Shown here piece by piece: positions 45,023-55,071 of a DNA stretch of 64,000 nt; position 1 is the stretch's first letter; every line of letters starts with the position of its first letter. Source of the stretch: Alistipes sp. dk3624. Lineage in GTDB: Bacteria; Bacteroidota; Bacteroidia; Bacteroidales; Rikenellaceae. A model generated the notes under the pieces. The model saw only the letters and a program-made list of their open reading frames with translations, made no database searches and was not told the origin of the DNA. Location: positions 2,480,001-2,544,000 of the forward strand of contig NZ_CP045651.1 in NCBI RefSeq assembly GCF_009557455.1, in the 5' to 3' direction. Both the position numbers and the translations under genes were made by a program.

Positions 45023-45904
45023 ATGCATAAATCAGGATTTGTCAACATCATCGGGAACCCGAACATGGGAAAATCGACCCTGATGAACGCGCTGGTCGGG
45101 GAACGCCTGTCGATTATCACGTCGAAGGCGCAGACGACCCGCCACCGGATCATGGGGATCGTCAACGGAGACGATTTCCAGATCGTCTATTCCGATACGC
45201 CGGGGATACTCAATCCGAATTATAAGTTGCAGGAGTCGATGATGCGTTTCGTACGGAGCGCGCTCTCCGATGCCGACGTGCTGCTGTATGTGACCGACGT
45301 GTTCGAAAAACCGGAAGACGACAACGGGATCGTTTCGAAGATCGCCGGCGGCGGGACCAAAACGATCCTGGTGATCAACAAGATCGACCTGACTACGCAG
45401 GAGACGCTCGACGCCCTGGTGGAACGGTGGCGGAAAGTGCTGCCCGACGCCGAGATCGTGCCGGTGTCCGCGCTGAACAATTTCAACATCGGCGGGCTGT
45501 TCGACCGTATCCTGGCGGCCCTGCCCGAGGGCGAGCCCTATTACCCGAAAGATACGCTGACCGACAAAACGCTGCGCTTTTTCGCGTCGGAGATCATCCG
45601 CGAGAAAATCTTGTTGAATTACCAGAAAGAGATTCCGTACTGCACCGAGGTCGTGATCGACGAATACAAAGAGGACGCGGATATGGATCGGATTGCGGCG
45701 ACGATCTACGTGGCACGGGAAAGCCAGAAGGGAATCGTTATCGGCCATCAGGGCGGTAAGCTCAAAAAGGTGGGCACCGAGGCCCGCGAGGAGCTTGAAC
45801 AGTTTCTCGATAAAAAGGTTTTTCTGAAATTGTACGTCAAAGTGAACGACAACTGGCGGAACGACGAACGTCAACTGCGCCGGTTCGGGTATATCGAATC
45901 GTAA
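45023..45904 (+). CDS. era: Era GTPase
   Basis: 293 aa, normal length. It binds the 3' end of 16S rRNA in small-subunit maturation. G1 GNPNMGKST (about 10-18), G3 DTPGILNPNY, G4 NKIDL. The C-terminal KH domain follows (VARESQKGIVIGHQGGKLKK, with GHQG as the GxxG loop), ending in VNDNWRNDERQLRRFGY. All motifs are intact. It ends at a strong shared terminator. Confidence 0.98.
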   Translation: MHKSGFVNIIGNPNMGKSTLMNALVGERLSIITSKAQTTRHRIMGIVNGDDFQIVYSDTPGILNPNYKLQESMMRFVRSALSDADVLLYVTDVFEKPEDDNGIVSKIAGGGTKTILVINKIDLTTQETLDALVERWRKVLPDAEIVPVSALNNFNIGGLFDRILAALPEGEPYYPKDTLTDKTLRFFASEIIREKILLNYQKEIPYCTEVVIDEYKEDADMDRIAATIYVARESQKGIVIGHQGGKLKKVGTEAREELEQFLDKKVFLKLYVKVNDNWRNDERQLRRFGYIES

Positions 45905-45920
45905 ACTTCGGTTTCATAAT

Positions 45921-45960
45921 AAAAGCAAGGCGGATACCGATCGGTATCCGCCTTGCTTTT
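45921..45960. terminator. Shared bidirectional terminator, 40-bp perfect palindrome
   Basis: 18-bp arms (45921-45938 and 45943-45960) around GATC, with AAAA at one end and TTTT at the other. It stops era (rightward) and the rhamnosidase operon (leftward, gene end 45974). Confidence 0.95.
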
Positions 45961-45973
45961 TGATGGACGCGTG

Positions 45974-48763
45974 CTATTCGATAACAATCGCGTAGTGTCC
46001 CGACGGGAAGCGGTACAGCGGATTTTCCGCGCCTTGTCCGGCGGTCGGATAACGGTTCTTGTCCAGCGGCTGGCCGTTGACCGTAACGGTTTTGCCGTCT
46101 GGCAGGGCTACCAGTCCGGAGGCGTTCGCCGGAATTTCGATCTTCCAGTCCATTTTGCCGCCTTCCTGTTTCCAGTCGCTTTTGACTTCGCCGTACGGGG
46201 TTTCCAGCGTCGCTTTCGCCCACGGCAGGTAGGCCGTCATCGTCGGTTCGAAACGGGTCACTTTGAAACCGGGGCCCGAAGCGTCCGGACGGATGCCGGC
46301 GATGTCTTCATAGAACCACGTGTCGTAGACGCCCTGCATCGGGTGGCTCAGCGAACTTCCTCTCAGGCAGAGTTCCTTGCTGGCTGCATTGACCGGCAGC
46401 GTTTCCCACAGCGTCGTGGCGTCGGCGTCGGTCCACATGTAGGCGAAACTGTTTTCGCCGGTTTTGGTGAACATGTCCCAGGCTGCCTGGCTGTTGCCGT
46501 AGCGCGACAATGCCTGGCCGATGTGGCCCAATCCGAAGATACCGGTATGCATGAAGTTGTCGTACTTCTCCTTCATGTTGCGGACGGTGGCGTCGGAAAC
46601 CGCTTTTTCGTCGCCGGCCGGCACCATGCCGTAAGCCAGCGCCATCGCGTTTGCGGTCTGGCTGCCGAACGTTTTGTTCGTTTTGTCGTAGAATTTATCG
46701 ACGAAAGCCTTGCCGATCCGGTCGCGCAGGGCGGCATAATGCGCCGCGTCTTCCGTTTTGCCGAGTACGGCCGCCGCTTGCGAAACGAGGTCCGCGTCGT
46801 GATAGTGGAACGCTGTCGAGCTGACCGGGATCGGGCAGTCGATCGCCGCGTTTCCGTTCGGCGGACACCAGTCGCCCAGACCGTAGGGAACGATGTCGTT
46901 CTCGGTCAGCGCCGCGATGTGATCGACCCATTGTTTCATTTCGCCGTAGTAGGTTTCGAGCGCTTCCTTGTTGCCGAAATAGAGGTAGATATCCCACGGG
47001 ATCTGGACGACGGCGGTGCCCCAGTCCGGCGATGCCACGCCGCACAGGCGGCGTCCCGGGGAGATCATGAACGGAATGCCCGGTTGCTTGTCTGCAAAGT
47101 AAAATTCACTGTTGTGCAGCTTCTGATGCAGCGTGTTTTCGAGGAATACCGACGACGAAGAGCTGACGTCGCCCATGTATTTCATCCAGAAGTTATTCAT
47201 GCCGTAATTCATACTTTCGAACGGCGCTACCGCATGGGCGTCGCCGAGCCAGCCGCAGCGTTCGCGGTGCGGGCAGTCGGTCGGCAGGCCGTGAATGTTG
47301 CTCAACATCGTCCGGACGGCCAGTTCGTGCAGGCGATTGATTTGCGGGTCGGCGCATTCGAACGTACCGATTCGTTCGACGTCGGTGTGTACGACCACCG
47401 CTTTCAGCCAGTCTTTTTCGGGTTGGGTCGCCGCGCCCGATAGTTCGAGGTAGCGGAATCCGTGGTACGTGAACCGGGGCGTCCATTTTTCCTTGCCTTT
47501 TCCGGTGCAGACGTATTCGTCGGTCTGTACGACGCCGGTCGCGGCTACGCCGGTCGTGTTGTATTCGATCGACTTGTCGGCGGCCAGCGTTTCGCCCATC
47601 CGCATTTTGATCCGGGTGCCGGCCGGCTGTTCGACGGTCAGCAGCGGGATGGCTGCCACGTTGACGCCGAAATCGTAGATCCAGTTGCCCTGCGGATCCT
47701 GCCACAACGCTACCGGAGCGATCTCCTGTTTCATTCGGATCGGTTCTATCAGTTGCGGTTTCAATTCTTTCGGAATAACGCCTCCGGCCGGCAGTGCGGA
47801 CTGCCAGTCCGCGCACGGAGTTTTCGCATCGGCCCAGCCGGCGATCTCCTTGTTCGCGTCGTATACCTCGCCGGCGTAGAGGTTCGAGCTGAGTACCGGC
47901 CCGGGCGCCCATTTCCAGGTTTCGTCCGTGCCGATGATCTTTTTCGAACCGTCCTTATAAGTAATTTCCATTTGCGCCAGCAGGATCGGTTTGCCGTAGC
48001 TGAACCCGGGGCCCCATACCTTGCCCTGGTTGTACCAGCCGTCGCCGAGCATCACGCCGATGCAGTTGTCCCCTTTTTTCAGCCGGTCGGTCACGTCGAA
48101 CGTGCTGTACAGCGCATACAGTTCGTAATTGCTCTGAGCTGGGTCGAGTATCCGGGTCGAGTCTACGCGGCGGCCGTTGAAAAACAGGTCGCTGCACCCG
48201 AGGCCGGAGAGGTAGATCACGGCGCGTACCGGTTTCGTACCCGGTTGATCCGCGTTGAAAACGGTGCGGAAATAGGGCAGCGGACTGCCTTCCTCCCATT
48301 GGGCGGTGATCCATTTCGCTTGCCATTGGTCGGCTGCGGGACCCAGCGAGAACGATGCGGGATCGCTCCACGAAGTCGGTCGGTCGGCGCCGTCCCAGAT
48401 GCGGACGCGCCACCAGTAACGCTCGCCCGGTTTCAGGTCGGCGCCCTGCGGACGGACGTTCAGTTGCTGGTCGGAAAGTTGTTTGCCGGACGACCATACG
48501 TCGGCTTTTCCATTCTTCAAAGCCTTTTCGTCGGAAGCGATTTCGATCTCCCAGGCCGTTTGCACGACGCTGTCGGCTTCCGATTCGATCTGCCAACTGA
48601 ATACGGCCCGATCGATGCCTTCCGGATCGTCCAGGTCGCGGCAGCGCAGTTCGGTCACTTCCGTGTCGCCTCCGGCGCGTTTCGCTCCGCCGGATCCGTT
48701 GCAAGAGTTCAGCGCCGGCAATACCGACAGCAGGATTCCTGCGAGAAACAGTTTGAATTTCAT
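45974..48763 (-). CDS. GH78 alpha-L-rhamnosidase lipoprotein
   Basis: 929 aa. Lipobox at MKFKLFLAGILLSVLPALNS-C (Cys21). It removes terminal alpha-L-rhamnose from glycans by inversion. Beta-sandwich domains (LIEPIRMKQEIAPVALW, WIYDFGVNVAAIPLL) precede an (alpha/alpha)6 barrel. The active-site region contains GLPTDCPHRERCGWLGDAHA, DIVPYGLGDWCPPNGN with the GDW motif, and the acid Glu candidate in DATTLWETLP. These are standard GH78 residues. It is the last gene of a three-gene leftward operon, 20 bases after the GH106-like gene. Confidence 0.93.
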   Translation of the reverse strand: MKFKLFLAGILLSVLPALNSCNGSGGAKRAGGDTEVTELRCRDLDDPEGIDRAVFSWQIESEADSVVQTAWEIEIASDEKALKNGKADVWSSGKQLSDQQLNVRPQGADLKPGERYWWRVRIWDGADRPTSWSDPASFSLGPAADQWQAKWITAQWEEGSPLPYFRTVFNADQPGTKPVRAVIYLSGLGCSDLFFNGRRVDSTRILDPAQSNYELYALYSTFDVTDRLKKGDNCIGVMLGDGWYNQGKVWGPGFSYGKPILLAQMEITYKDGSKKIIGTDETWKWAPGPVLSSNLYAGEVYDANKEIAGWADAKTPCADWQSALPAGGVIPKELKPQLIEPIRMKQEIAPVALWQDPQGNWIYDFGVNVAAIPLLTVEQPAGTRIKMRMGETLAADKSIEYNTTGVAATGVVQTDEYVCTGKGKEKWTPRFTYHGFRYLELSGAATQPEKDWLKAVVVHTDVERIGTFECADPQINRLHELAVRTMLSNIHGLPTDCPHRERCGWLGDAHAVAPFESMNYGMNNFWMKYMGDVSSSSSVFLENTLHQKLHNSEFYFADKQPGIPFMISPGRRLCGVASPDWGTAVVQIPWDIYLYFGNKEALETYYGEMKQWVDHIAALTENDIVPYGLGDWCPPNGNAAIDCPIPVSSTAFHYHDADLVSQAAAVLGKTEDAAHYAALRDRIGKAFVDKFYDKTNKTFGSQTANAMALAYGMVPAGDEKAVSDATVRNMKEKYDNFMHTGIFGLGHIGQALSRYGNSQAAWDMFTKTGENSFAYMWTDADATTLWETLPVNAASKELCLRGSSLSHPMQGVYDTWFYEDIAGIRPDASGPGFKVTRFEPTMTAYLPWAKATLETPYGEVKSDWKQEGGKMDWKIEIPANASGLVALPDGKTVTVNGQPLDKNRYPTAGQGAENPLYRFPSGHYAIVIE

Positions 48764-48783
48764 AGTTGTCTGTTGGTTTTAAG

Positions 48784-50949
48784 TTATTTGGTTTGTCGTA
48801 TGATCATGCCGTCGTACGGGCCGAAGGGTAGCGGCGCGCCGTTTTCCAGCGGTTTGACTTCGCCTGTCTGCGGATTCCATCCTTCGAGCGATTTGGCGCC
48901 GGGAAAGTTTGCTTTGACCGTTTTCGGGGCGTTCGTATCGTTGACGATGAAATAGACGTTCCGTCCGCCGATCCGTTTGTGGCTGTGCAACACCCCGGCG
49001 TAGGAGTCCAATACGATATCGCGGTCGAGCACCCCTTCGAGCAGGTAGTTCAGCAGCCGCGCGTTGAACGTCGGTTCGTAGTAGACCGCAGGGGTGAGGG
49101 TCTTGTCCCCGACCATCTGGGCGACGGCGCTTTCGACCGCTTCGGACGGGAACGCGTCCGGCGTATTTTTCGGCAGCGCTTCGAGCAGGATCACGCAACC
49201 TCCGGCCCGGGCGAACTCCGTGATGCGGGTCAACATCTGCGGCGTAATCGTCTCGACGCCCGGCAGGATCAGCACATCCCAGCGCAGTTCGCCGTGCGCG
49301 AGACTTTTGTTCTCCACCTTGGATTGTTCGATCCCGGCCGCGTCGACGTACGAAAATTCCCAGCCGTTGTCGTACAGGCAGTCGCTGACGCGGTCGAACA
49401 ACTGCGACAGCCGCTGCGCTTCGGGGGCTCCTCCGGCGACGTTGTCCCAGCTTTGCAAGCAGGACGGCAGCGGACGGTATTTCGACCACAGCGTTTCGAC
49501 CGGGTAGTAGACGGCGATGCGCGAAGCCCGCACGCCTCCCGCCAGCATCATTTCGACGCGGGCGATGTAGTCGTTGAACGCTTTGCGACCGTTCGAATCT
49601 TCGTGCTGAAGTTGCAGGTAGTTGTTGAAGTCGGTCACTCCGCCGACGATCTGGCGGTTCAGCGATCCTTTGATTTCGATCGTGGGAGCCTCTTTGCCGT
49701 CATAGAAATTATAGTCCGAGATCGGGCACGATTCGCACATGACCATCGAATTGCCTTGCAGTTCGGCGGCCGACGACGCCAATCGCGAAGAGTACAGGTA
49801 GCGGCGCGTAAAGCTCGGCATACCGGTCAGCACGTCGATGCCCGGTACGTCCGTCTCGCGGTAGCAGGCCATGATGCTGCCGTACAGCGGAACCTGCGCC
49901 ATCATCGTCTCTTCGACGAGCAGGTGTCCGCCCGATTTGAGCTTTTGCGTGGAACAATATTCCCGTATCTGACGAAAATAGTTCCGGCTCATGAAATCCG
50001 CGATGATCCGGAAATACCGGTAGCGGAGTTTCTCCCCTTCCGGCCCCCGATCCAGCATCATCGGCAGCAGCACGTCTTTCAGGTCGGCGCTGTAACGGGT
50101 CATGAATTCGGTCGATACGTTTTCTTTCCACGGGTAGACGCCGTATCCGAGGTTCGGGAACGGCAGAGCCATCGACGACGGTTCGTCGGTAAACGTGGAG
50201 GTGAAAAGGGTTCCGAGTTTCTCTGTAAAAGCCTGCGCGTAGCGCCGGTGCGTCAGTTCGATGAACCGTTTGGTTACTTCGGGCATCAGCAGACTCGGGT
50301 AGCGCGGCGTCGTTCCGCCCCGGTCGGTGCCGGCCTGGAATCCGGTGTAAAGCGGCGCGTGCGAAATCTGGGCGATCGTCCACGTGCCGTCGGGAGCCGT
50401 CCACCGGATCCGACCGTCGCGAATCGACGACAGCAGGCTCCGCGCCCGGTCGTATTCCAACTGCCCGTCGACCGAAGGCACCGCTTTGACCAGGATCGGC
50501 TGTCCCGGCAGCAGCGGCAGGTCGACGGCGGTTCCGCCGTTGACGGTCGTATCTTTAAAAAGAAGGCCTTCCGCCTCCCACTCCGGATGTTCGTCGAGCA
50601 CGTAGGTGTCGGCCATTCCGGACGGATAGCTTCTTTCGTCGTACAGCCACAGGTCCAGTCCGCGCGCTTTCGATGCGTGGACGAACCGATTGAATACTTT
50701 CAGCTCTTCGTCGCTTTTGAGGTATTCGTTCGGGTTGACGTTGGTCGCCATGCCGCCGTACCCGTTGGAGATGATCCACTGGATCATCGAGTCCTGCTCC
50801 CGGTCGTCGCGCGGCATACTGTGTCGGTTGACGTTCATCCGGTATTCGAGCGTGGGTTTCAGGAAATCGGCTTGCAGTTTCTTTTCGTTCTGTGCGCAGG
50901 CGACCGTGCTTCCCAGCAACAGCGCTACGGCGAGTTTGAATCTGATCAT
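48784..50949 (-). CDS. GH106-like glycoside hydrolase
   Basis: 721 aa with an export signal (MIRFKLAVALLLGSTVACAQ); a Cys is present, but the lipobox is weak. The (beta/alpha)8-like domain has GLDLWLYDERSYPSGMADTY (about 96-115), a pattern of GH106 rhamnosidase relatives, followed by TSTFTDEPSSMALPFP. A Glu in LLVEETMMAQVP is a second candidate catalytic residue. A glutamine-amidotransferase-like domain follows (LRWDVLILPGVETITPQML). Family assignment is moderate; rhamnose substrate is supported only by the GH78 neighbour. Confidence 0.68.
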   Translation of the reverse strand: MIRFKLAVALLLGSTVACAQNEKKLQADFLKPTLEYRMNVNRHSMPRDDREQDSMIQWIISNGYGGMATNVNPNEYLKSDEELKVFNRFVHASKARGLDLWLYDERSYPSGMADTYVLDEHPEWEAEGLLFKDTTVNGGTAVDLPLLPGQPILVKAVPSVDGQLEYDRARSLLSSIRDGRIRWTAPDGTWTIAQISHAPLYTGFQAGTDRGGTTPRYPSLLMPEVTKRFIELTHRRYAQAFTEKLGTLFTSTFTDEPSSMALPFPNLGYGVYPWKENVSTEFMTRYSADLKDVLLPMMLDRGPEGEKLRYRYFRIIADFMSRNYFRQIREYCSTQKLKSGGHLLVEETMMAQVPLYGSIMACYRETDVPGIDVLTGMPSFTRRYLYSSRLASSAAELQGNSMVMCESCPISDYNFYDGKEAPTIEIKGSLNRQIVGGVTDFNNYLQLQHEDSNGRKAFNDYIARVEMMLAGGVRASRIAVYYPVETLWSKYRPLPSCLQSWDNVAGGAPEAQRLSQLFDRVSDCLYDNGWEFSYVDAAGIEQSKVENKSLAHGELRWDVLILPGVETITPQMLTRITEFARAGGCVILLEALPKNTPDAFPSEAVESAVAQMVGDKTLTPAVYYEPTFNARLLNYLLEGVLDRDIVLDSYAGVLHSHKRIGGRNVYFIVNDTNAPKTVKANFPGAKSLEGWNPQTGEVKPLENGAPLPFGPYDGMIIRQTK

Positions 50950-50971
50950 CGTTTTTCTGTCGTGTGTTATG

Positions 50972-52204
50972 TTACTCGGCTGCTGTCGGCGCGGCCTGTC
51001 CGAAGACGGCTTTGATCGCTTCGAGATATCCCGTCCCGTGGATCGAGTCCGGTTCGATGTAGCTGCCTTCGGTCCATTCGTTCCAACTGTTGATGTTCAG
51101 GATGCGCGGCCCGTTCGGGTCGGCGAGCAGTCTGTCCTTGGTCCGCTGCAGCGCTTCCCGGAAATTTTCGGGGGTGTTGTTGCCGATCGTATAGGTTACC
51201 AGGTAGTTTTTAATGCCCTCGGGCGTTTGTTCCACATAGCGCGGAGACGGGTCCCAGCCCATCGTTACATTCGGGTAGTACGGCACGCCGTATTCCGCCC
51301 GCGCCTTGTCCCAGAACGCGAAATAGTCGTCCATGGCTTTGATGTAGTCCGTTTGCAGATCGGGCAGCGGCGTGTGGTGGATCCAGACGTACGAAGTTCC
51401 CGAGTCGAATCCGAGTTTTTTCAGCAGTTCGGGCGTATTCTCGGCGGCTTTTTCGCCCGGAAGCACCGGATTGCCCCACGTTACCAGGTTCCAGTGAACT
51501 CCCGGCAGGCCGGCCGCCACGGCTTTTTCGCGCAGTTTGTCCATAGCTGCGCGGGCCGCTTCGACGGAACCGAAGTTCTCGACGAATTTCTGCACGTCGT
51601 AGACCGAAAAGTAGGGCTTGCCGTCCACCGTCCAATAATTCGGTTTCGTAAAATATTCTTTGATAATCAGGTCGCCGATCTTGTCGAACGTTTCGGGCGT
51701 CACCCGTCCCGGATAGAGGATTTTCTGTTCGTCGCCTTTCGTGTAGGGGTGGATGTCGAGCCAGTCGTGATTGGCCCACATCAGCGCGAATTTCAGTTTT
51801 TCGGTATTCGGCGCTTTCAGGAAGCCTTCGTCCAGCGCGCGGTTCAGGAACGGCCCGTCGTCGTAGTAATACCAGTCGAAAATGAAAACGTCGACCCCGT
51901 TGTCGGCTGCCGCGTCGATCTTACGGGCCATCTCCGCCGGGTCTTTTTCGTCGGTATATCCCCAGGCCGGCACTTTGGGCTGCTGCTGGCCGTCGAAACA
52001 GGGACGGGCTTTCTTGACCAGTTCCCATTCGGCCCAGCCGTCGCCCTTGAGGCTGTCGTTACGTCGGTCGTGGGTGTGGTAATTCGGGAAATAGTAGCAG
52101 GCTACCGTGATCCGGTCGGGGTCTTCCGTCTTTTTCGGAGAGGAGCCGCAGGATGCGAATGCAACAGCCAGCGCGGAGCAGGCGATCGTGGTAAAGATTT
52201 TCAT
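50972..52204 (-). CDS. GH99/WbsX-like lipoprotein
   Basis: 410 aa, lipobox MKIFTTIACSALAVAFAS-C (Cys19). The WbsX/GH99-like fold is recognised by ITVACYYFPNYHTHDRRNDS, FIFDWYYYDDGPFLNRALD, FALMWANHDW and ILNINSWNEWTEGSYIEPDS. This last motif is the family's hallmark with the Glu pair. Members in polysaccharide loci either hydrolyse glycans (GH99-like endo-mannanase relatives) or act in glycan processing. It is the first gene of the operon, 22 bases upstream of the GH106-like gene. Confidence 0.82.
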   Translation of the reverse strand: MKIFTTIACSALAVAFASCGSSPKKTEDPDRITVACYYFPNYHTHDRRNDSLKGDGWAEWELVKKARPCFDGQQQPKVPAWGYTDEKDPAEMARKIDAAADNGVDVFIFDWYYYDDGPFLNRALDEGFLKAPNTEKLKFALMWANHDWLDIHPYTKGDEQKILYPGRVTPETFDKIGDLIIKEYFTKPNYWTVDGKPYFSVYDVQKFVENFGSVEAARAAMDKLREKAVAAGLPGVHWNLVTWGNPVLPGEKAAENTPELLKKLGFDSGTSYVWIHHTPLPDLQTDYIKAMDDYFAFWDKARAEYGVPYYPNVTMGWDPSPRYVEQTPEGIKNYLVTYTIGNNTPENFREALQRTKDRLLADPNGPRILNINSWNEWTEGSYIEPDSIHGTGYLEAIKAVFGQAAPTAAE

Positions 52205-52239
52205 TTTGAGTCGGTTTTAGATCGGGTTATATTCGTGGA

Positions 52240-52271
52240 CTAAGGTACGAAAAACTGTGCATTCTCCCAAA
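52240..52271 (-). promoter_or_regulatory. Promoter of the glycoside hydrolase operon
   Basis: On the minus strand TTTG (52271-52268), exactly 20 nt, then TACCTTAG (52247-52240), one mismatch to TAnnTTTG. It is 36 bases before the start at 52204. Confidence 0.7.
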
Positions 52272-52345
52272 AAAAAGTGCGGCGGATTCCGCCGGGGAGA
52301 GGAGCCGACTCCGGCCGCGTTTCCCGAATTCGGATATTTTATTTT

Positions 52346-52353
52346 ACATTTGT
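52346..52353 (+). promoter_or_regulatory. -7 box of the outer-membrane receptor gene
   Basis: TACATTTG, exact consensus, 46 bases before the start at 52399. It makes 52205-52398 a divergent promoter region together with the hydrolase operon promoter; no gene is seen in it. Confidence 0.6.
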
Positions 52354-52398
52354 CGTTTCGAATACCTAACCCTGACCTAACCCGATTAACCGAACTGC

Positions 52399-54807
52399 AT
52401 GAGACTGCTTTGCCTGTTGCTGTTGACTTTTTTCGCGGCGCCCGCGGCCGCTTCTCCGATCTGCGTGGCGGGAAGACTGGCTGAAACCGGCTCCGGAAAG
52501 GCGATCGATTTCGCCGAAATCTACCTTTTTACCGGCGGGAATGTCCGGCCGGCGCGTCAGACGCTGCCGGACGAGCAGGGCGGTTTCCGGCTGGATTCCG
52601 TCGATCCGGGCGCTTATACGCTGATGATCCGCCTGATAGGATACGACGTGCTGACCCGCGAGGTCGCGCTGGAACATTCGGCCGGCACGGTCGATTTGGG
52701 CGTGCTGTACCTTACCCCGCTGGAGAACGGGATCGCCGAAGTGGAGGTCGTCGCCGCGAGAAAACAGCTCGTTTACAAGCTCGACAAAAAAGTGGTGGAC
52801 GCTTCGTCCAACATCATGGGCGGCGGCGGGTCGGCCGTGGATATTCTGGAGAATACCCCTTCGGTGCGCGTGGATGCGGAGGGAAACCTGTCGTTTCGCG
52901 GCAGCAGCGGGTTTACGGTCTACGTGGACGGCAAGCCCAGCGTGTTTTCCGGTTCGCAGGCGCTCGAACAGATTCCCGCCGGGCATATCGAGAACATCGA
53001 AATCATTACGACTCCGTCGGCGAGGCACGACGCGGAGGGCGATGTGGGCATTATCAACGTCATTACCAAAAAGCATACGCAACGCGGGCTCAGCGGCACG
53101 GTGAACCTGTCCGGCAGCACGGCGTTGTCGCGCAACGTCGATTTCCTGTTGACCCGTCAGAACGAGGCTTCCCGTTGGTATGCCGGCGGCGTGTGGTTCG
53201 ACAAATTGCGCAAAAGCGATTTCGAGCAGCAGAAGACGACGGTCGTGGACGACCTTACCACCACGTCGCGTTCGAAAGGGCCGCGCGTCGGGGATAATTA
53301 CAATTATACGCTGAAGGCGGGATGGGCGTACGCGCTTCTGCGCACGTCGTTCTCGGTGGACGTCGAAGGCGGATACCGGGGCAACAAGCGCAACGGCCGA
53401 CTGGATTACCGGGAGAGCCGCTTTTCGCAGGGAACGGGCGACGGCGAGATCGGCGACTATCGAAGCCTGGACGATTACGACAACCGCGAAACCATCGGCC
53501 TGGGAACCGTGGCCGTCGGACACAGGTTCAACGACAAAGGACACGAGCTTTCGGCCAGTTTTTATTATAAATACGGCGGAGGCGCGGTCGAATATTTCCA
53601 GAGCGATCTCTTCAATCTGCAGGGCGAACGCGAGCAAGGGCACCGCGCCTGGGAATCCGAGTACCGCATCACGGCCCGCGGAAACCTGGACTACGTGCTG
53701 CCGTACAGCAAAACCGGGAAGATCGAGGCCGGTTACCAGTATTACTCTTACCTGGAGGACAGCAAGTACGAAATGCAGTTCTGGAATCCCGAGACGAAAA
53801 CGTTTTACTGGCGCGACGACATTTACAATACTTCTTATTTCCGCGAGAACGTCAATTCGGTCTACGCGATTCTGTCCGAGAACCTGCGCGCGCTGGAGAT
53901 CCAGGCCGGCGTCCGGGGCGAATATACCCACACCCGCCTGCGCAGTTCGATCGCCGGGGCCAGCCGCGACAAACGGCGTTTCGAGGGGTTTCCGTCGATG
54001 CACTTGGGATATACGTTTCCGCGCGGCCACCGGCTGCTGGTTTCCTATTCGCGGCGAACCACCCGCCCGCAGCTTTTTTACATGGAGCCCTATATTACTT
54101 TCCGCGATTACTATACGGCCGAGATCGGCAATCCCGATATCCGTCCCGAATACATCCATTCGTACGAACTGACCTACCGGAAAAGTTTCCGGGACAACAA
54201 CGTTTCGGCGACTTTTTTCCACCGTTCGCGCAGGGACAAGATCGAACGGCTCCGGGTGCCTTACGAGGCGGGCGTCACGCTCGACTCGATGGCCAACGTG
54301 GGGCACGACTATTCGACCGGCGTGGAGCTGACCGCCGTCGTTCGCGTCGCGCGCTGGTGGAATACCTCGCTGAACGGCAATCTGTATTATTATAAGATAC
54401 GCAACGAGTTGGCCGCCGGGGGCGGACGCGAATCGAGTACGAATTACGACATCATGTGGAACAATGCCTTCGATGCCGGCAAAAATACGCGGATTCAGTT
54501 GGACGCCAACTTCGTAGGGCCTTCGGTCACGACCCAGGGGCGTACCGATGCTTTTTGGTACGTCAATCTCGCCGTCCGGCAGCAGTTCTTCAAACGGAAG
54601 CTTTCCGCGACGCTCTCCTGCCGGGATCTGTTCGGCAGCGCGCGTTATGTCAGCGATATCCGTACGGCCGACCTGCAGTCGTTGACGCGCATCCGTCCCA
54701 AATATCCGCTGATCGCCCTGACGTTGGGGTATGTTTTCAACAGTTTTAAGGCAAAAACGGATCCGGCGAAGGAGAGTCATGACCTGTTCGAGGGCACCAA
54801 CCATTGA
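52399..54807 (+). CDS. TonB-dependent outer-membrane beta-barrel protein
   Basis: 802 aa with a signal peptide (MRLLCLLLLTFFAAPAAAS). A carboxypeptidase-regulatory-like domain at about 22-110 (EQGGFRLDSVDPGAYTLMIR) is followed by a plug: DILENTPSVRVDAEGNLSFR, VYVDGKPSVFSG, IENIEIITTPSARHDAEGDV, NVITKK. The barrel follows from about 225, and QKVKFAFQV-type ends are absent. The C-terminus has ALTLGYVFNSF and a charged tail. It belongs to the outer-membrane beta-barrel family that lacks a SusD partner. It diverges from the hydrolase operon. Confidence 0.9.
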   Translation: MRLLCLLLLTFFAAPAAASPICVAGRLAETGSGKAIDFAEIYLFTGGNVRPARQTLPDEQGGFRLDSVDPGAYTLMIRLIGYDVLTREVALEHSAGTVDLGVLYLTPLENGIAEVEVVAARKQLVYKLDKKVVDASSNIMGGGGSAVDILENTPSVRVDAEGNLSFRGSSGFTVYVDGKPSVFSGSQALEQIPAGHIENIEIITTPSARHDAEGDVGIINVITKKHTQRGLSGTVNLSGSTALSRNVDFLLTRQNEASRWYAGGVWFDKLRKSDFEQQKTTVVDDLTTTSRSKGPRVGDNYNYTLKAGWAYALLRTSFSVDVEGGYRGNKRNGRLDYRESRFSQGTGDGEIGDYRSLDDYDNRETIGLGTVAVGHRFNDKGHELSASFYYKYGGGAVEYFQSDLFNLQGEREQGHRAWESEYRITARGNLDYVLPYSKTGKIEAGYQYYSYLEDSKYEMQFWNPETKTFYWRDDIYNTSYFRENVNSVYAILSENLRALEIQAGVRGEYTHTRLRSSIAGASRDKRRFEGFPSMHLGYTFPRGHRLLVSYSRRTTRPQLFYMEPYITFRDYYTAEIGNPDIRPEYIHSYELTYRKSFRDNNVSATFFHRSRRDKIERLRVPYEAGVTLDSMANVGHDYSTGVELTAVVRVARWWNTSLNGNLYYYKIRNELAAGGGRESSTNYDIMWNNAFDAGKNTRIQLDANFVGPSVTTQGRTDAFWYVNLAVRQQFFKRKLSATLSCRDLFGSARYVSDIRTADLQSLTRIRPKYPLIALTLGYVFNSFKAKTDPAKESHDLFEGTNH

Positions 54808-55008
54808 CCGGAATGTCTTATTTTCCTATAAAACCGGCCTGAAAATTTCGAAAAAGGGTTCGTTTTTCGGAACGGGACGGAACGGCCGTTCGGCGCGGCG
54901 CGGGATTGTAAGGGGGTGAGAATGTTCGCTGTTTCCGTCCGGCGCGACGCTGCGAAAGGGTGCAAAATAATTTTTCCCGACAAATTTCGAGTCAATTTAT
55001 CGTATTTA

Positions 55009-55041
55009 TTTGATTAATTATGAAAAAATTCTTTATATTTG
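55009..55041 (+). promoter_or_regulatory. Promoter of the BACON lipoprotein gene
   Basis: TTTG (55009-55012), 21 nt, TATATTTG (55034-55041). It is the best-formed Bacteroidota promoter in the window. The start at 55072 lies 31 bases beyond; the longer frame from 55039 begins inside the -7 box and is rejected. Confidence 0.8.
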
Positions 55042-55071
55042 TTCAATCTAAAATCTCTAAATGCTCAAACT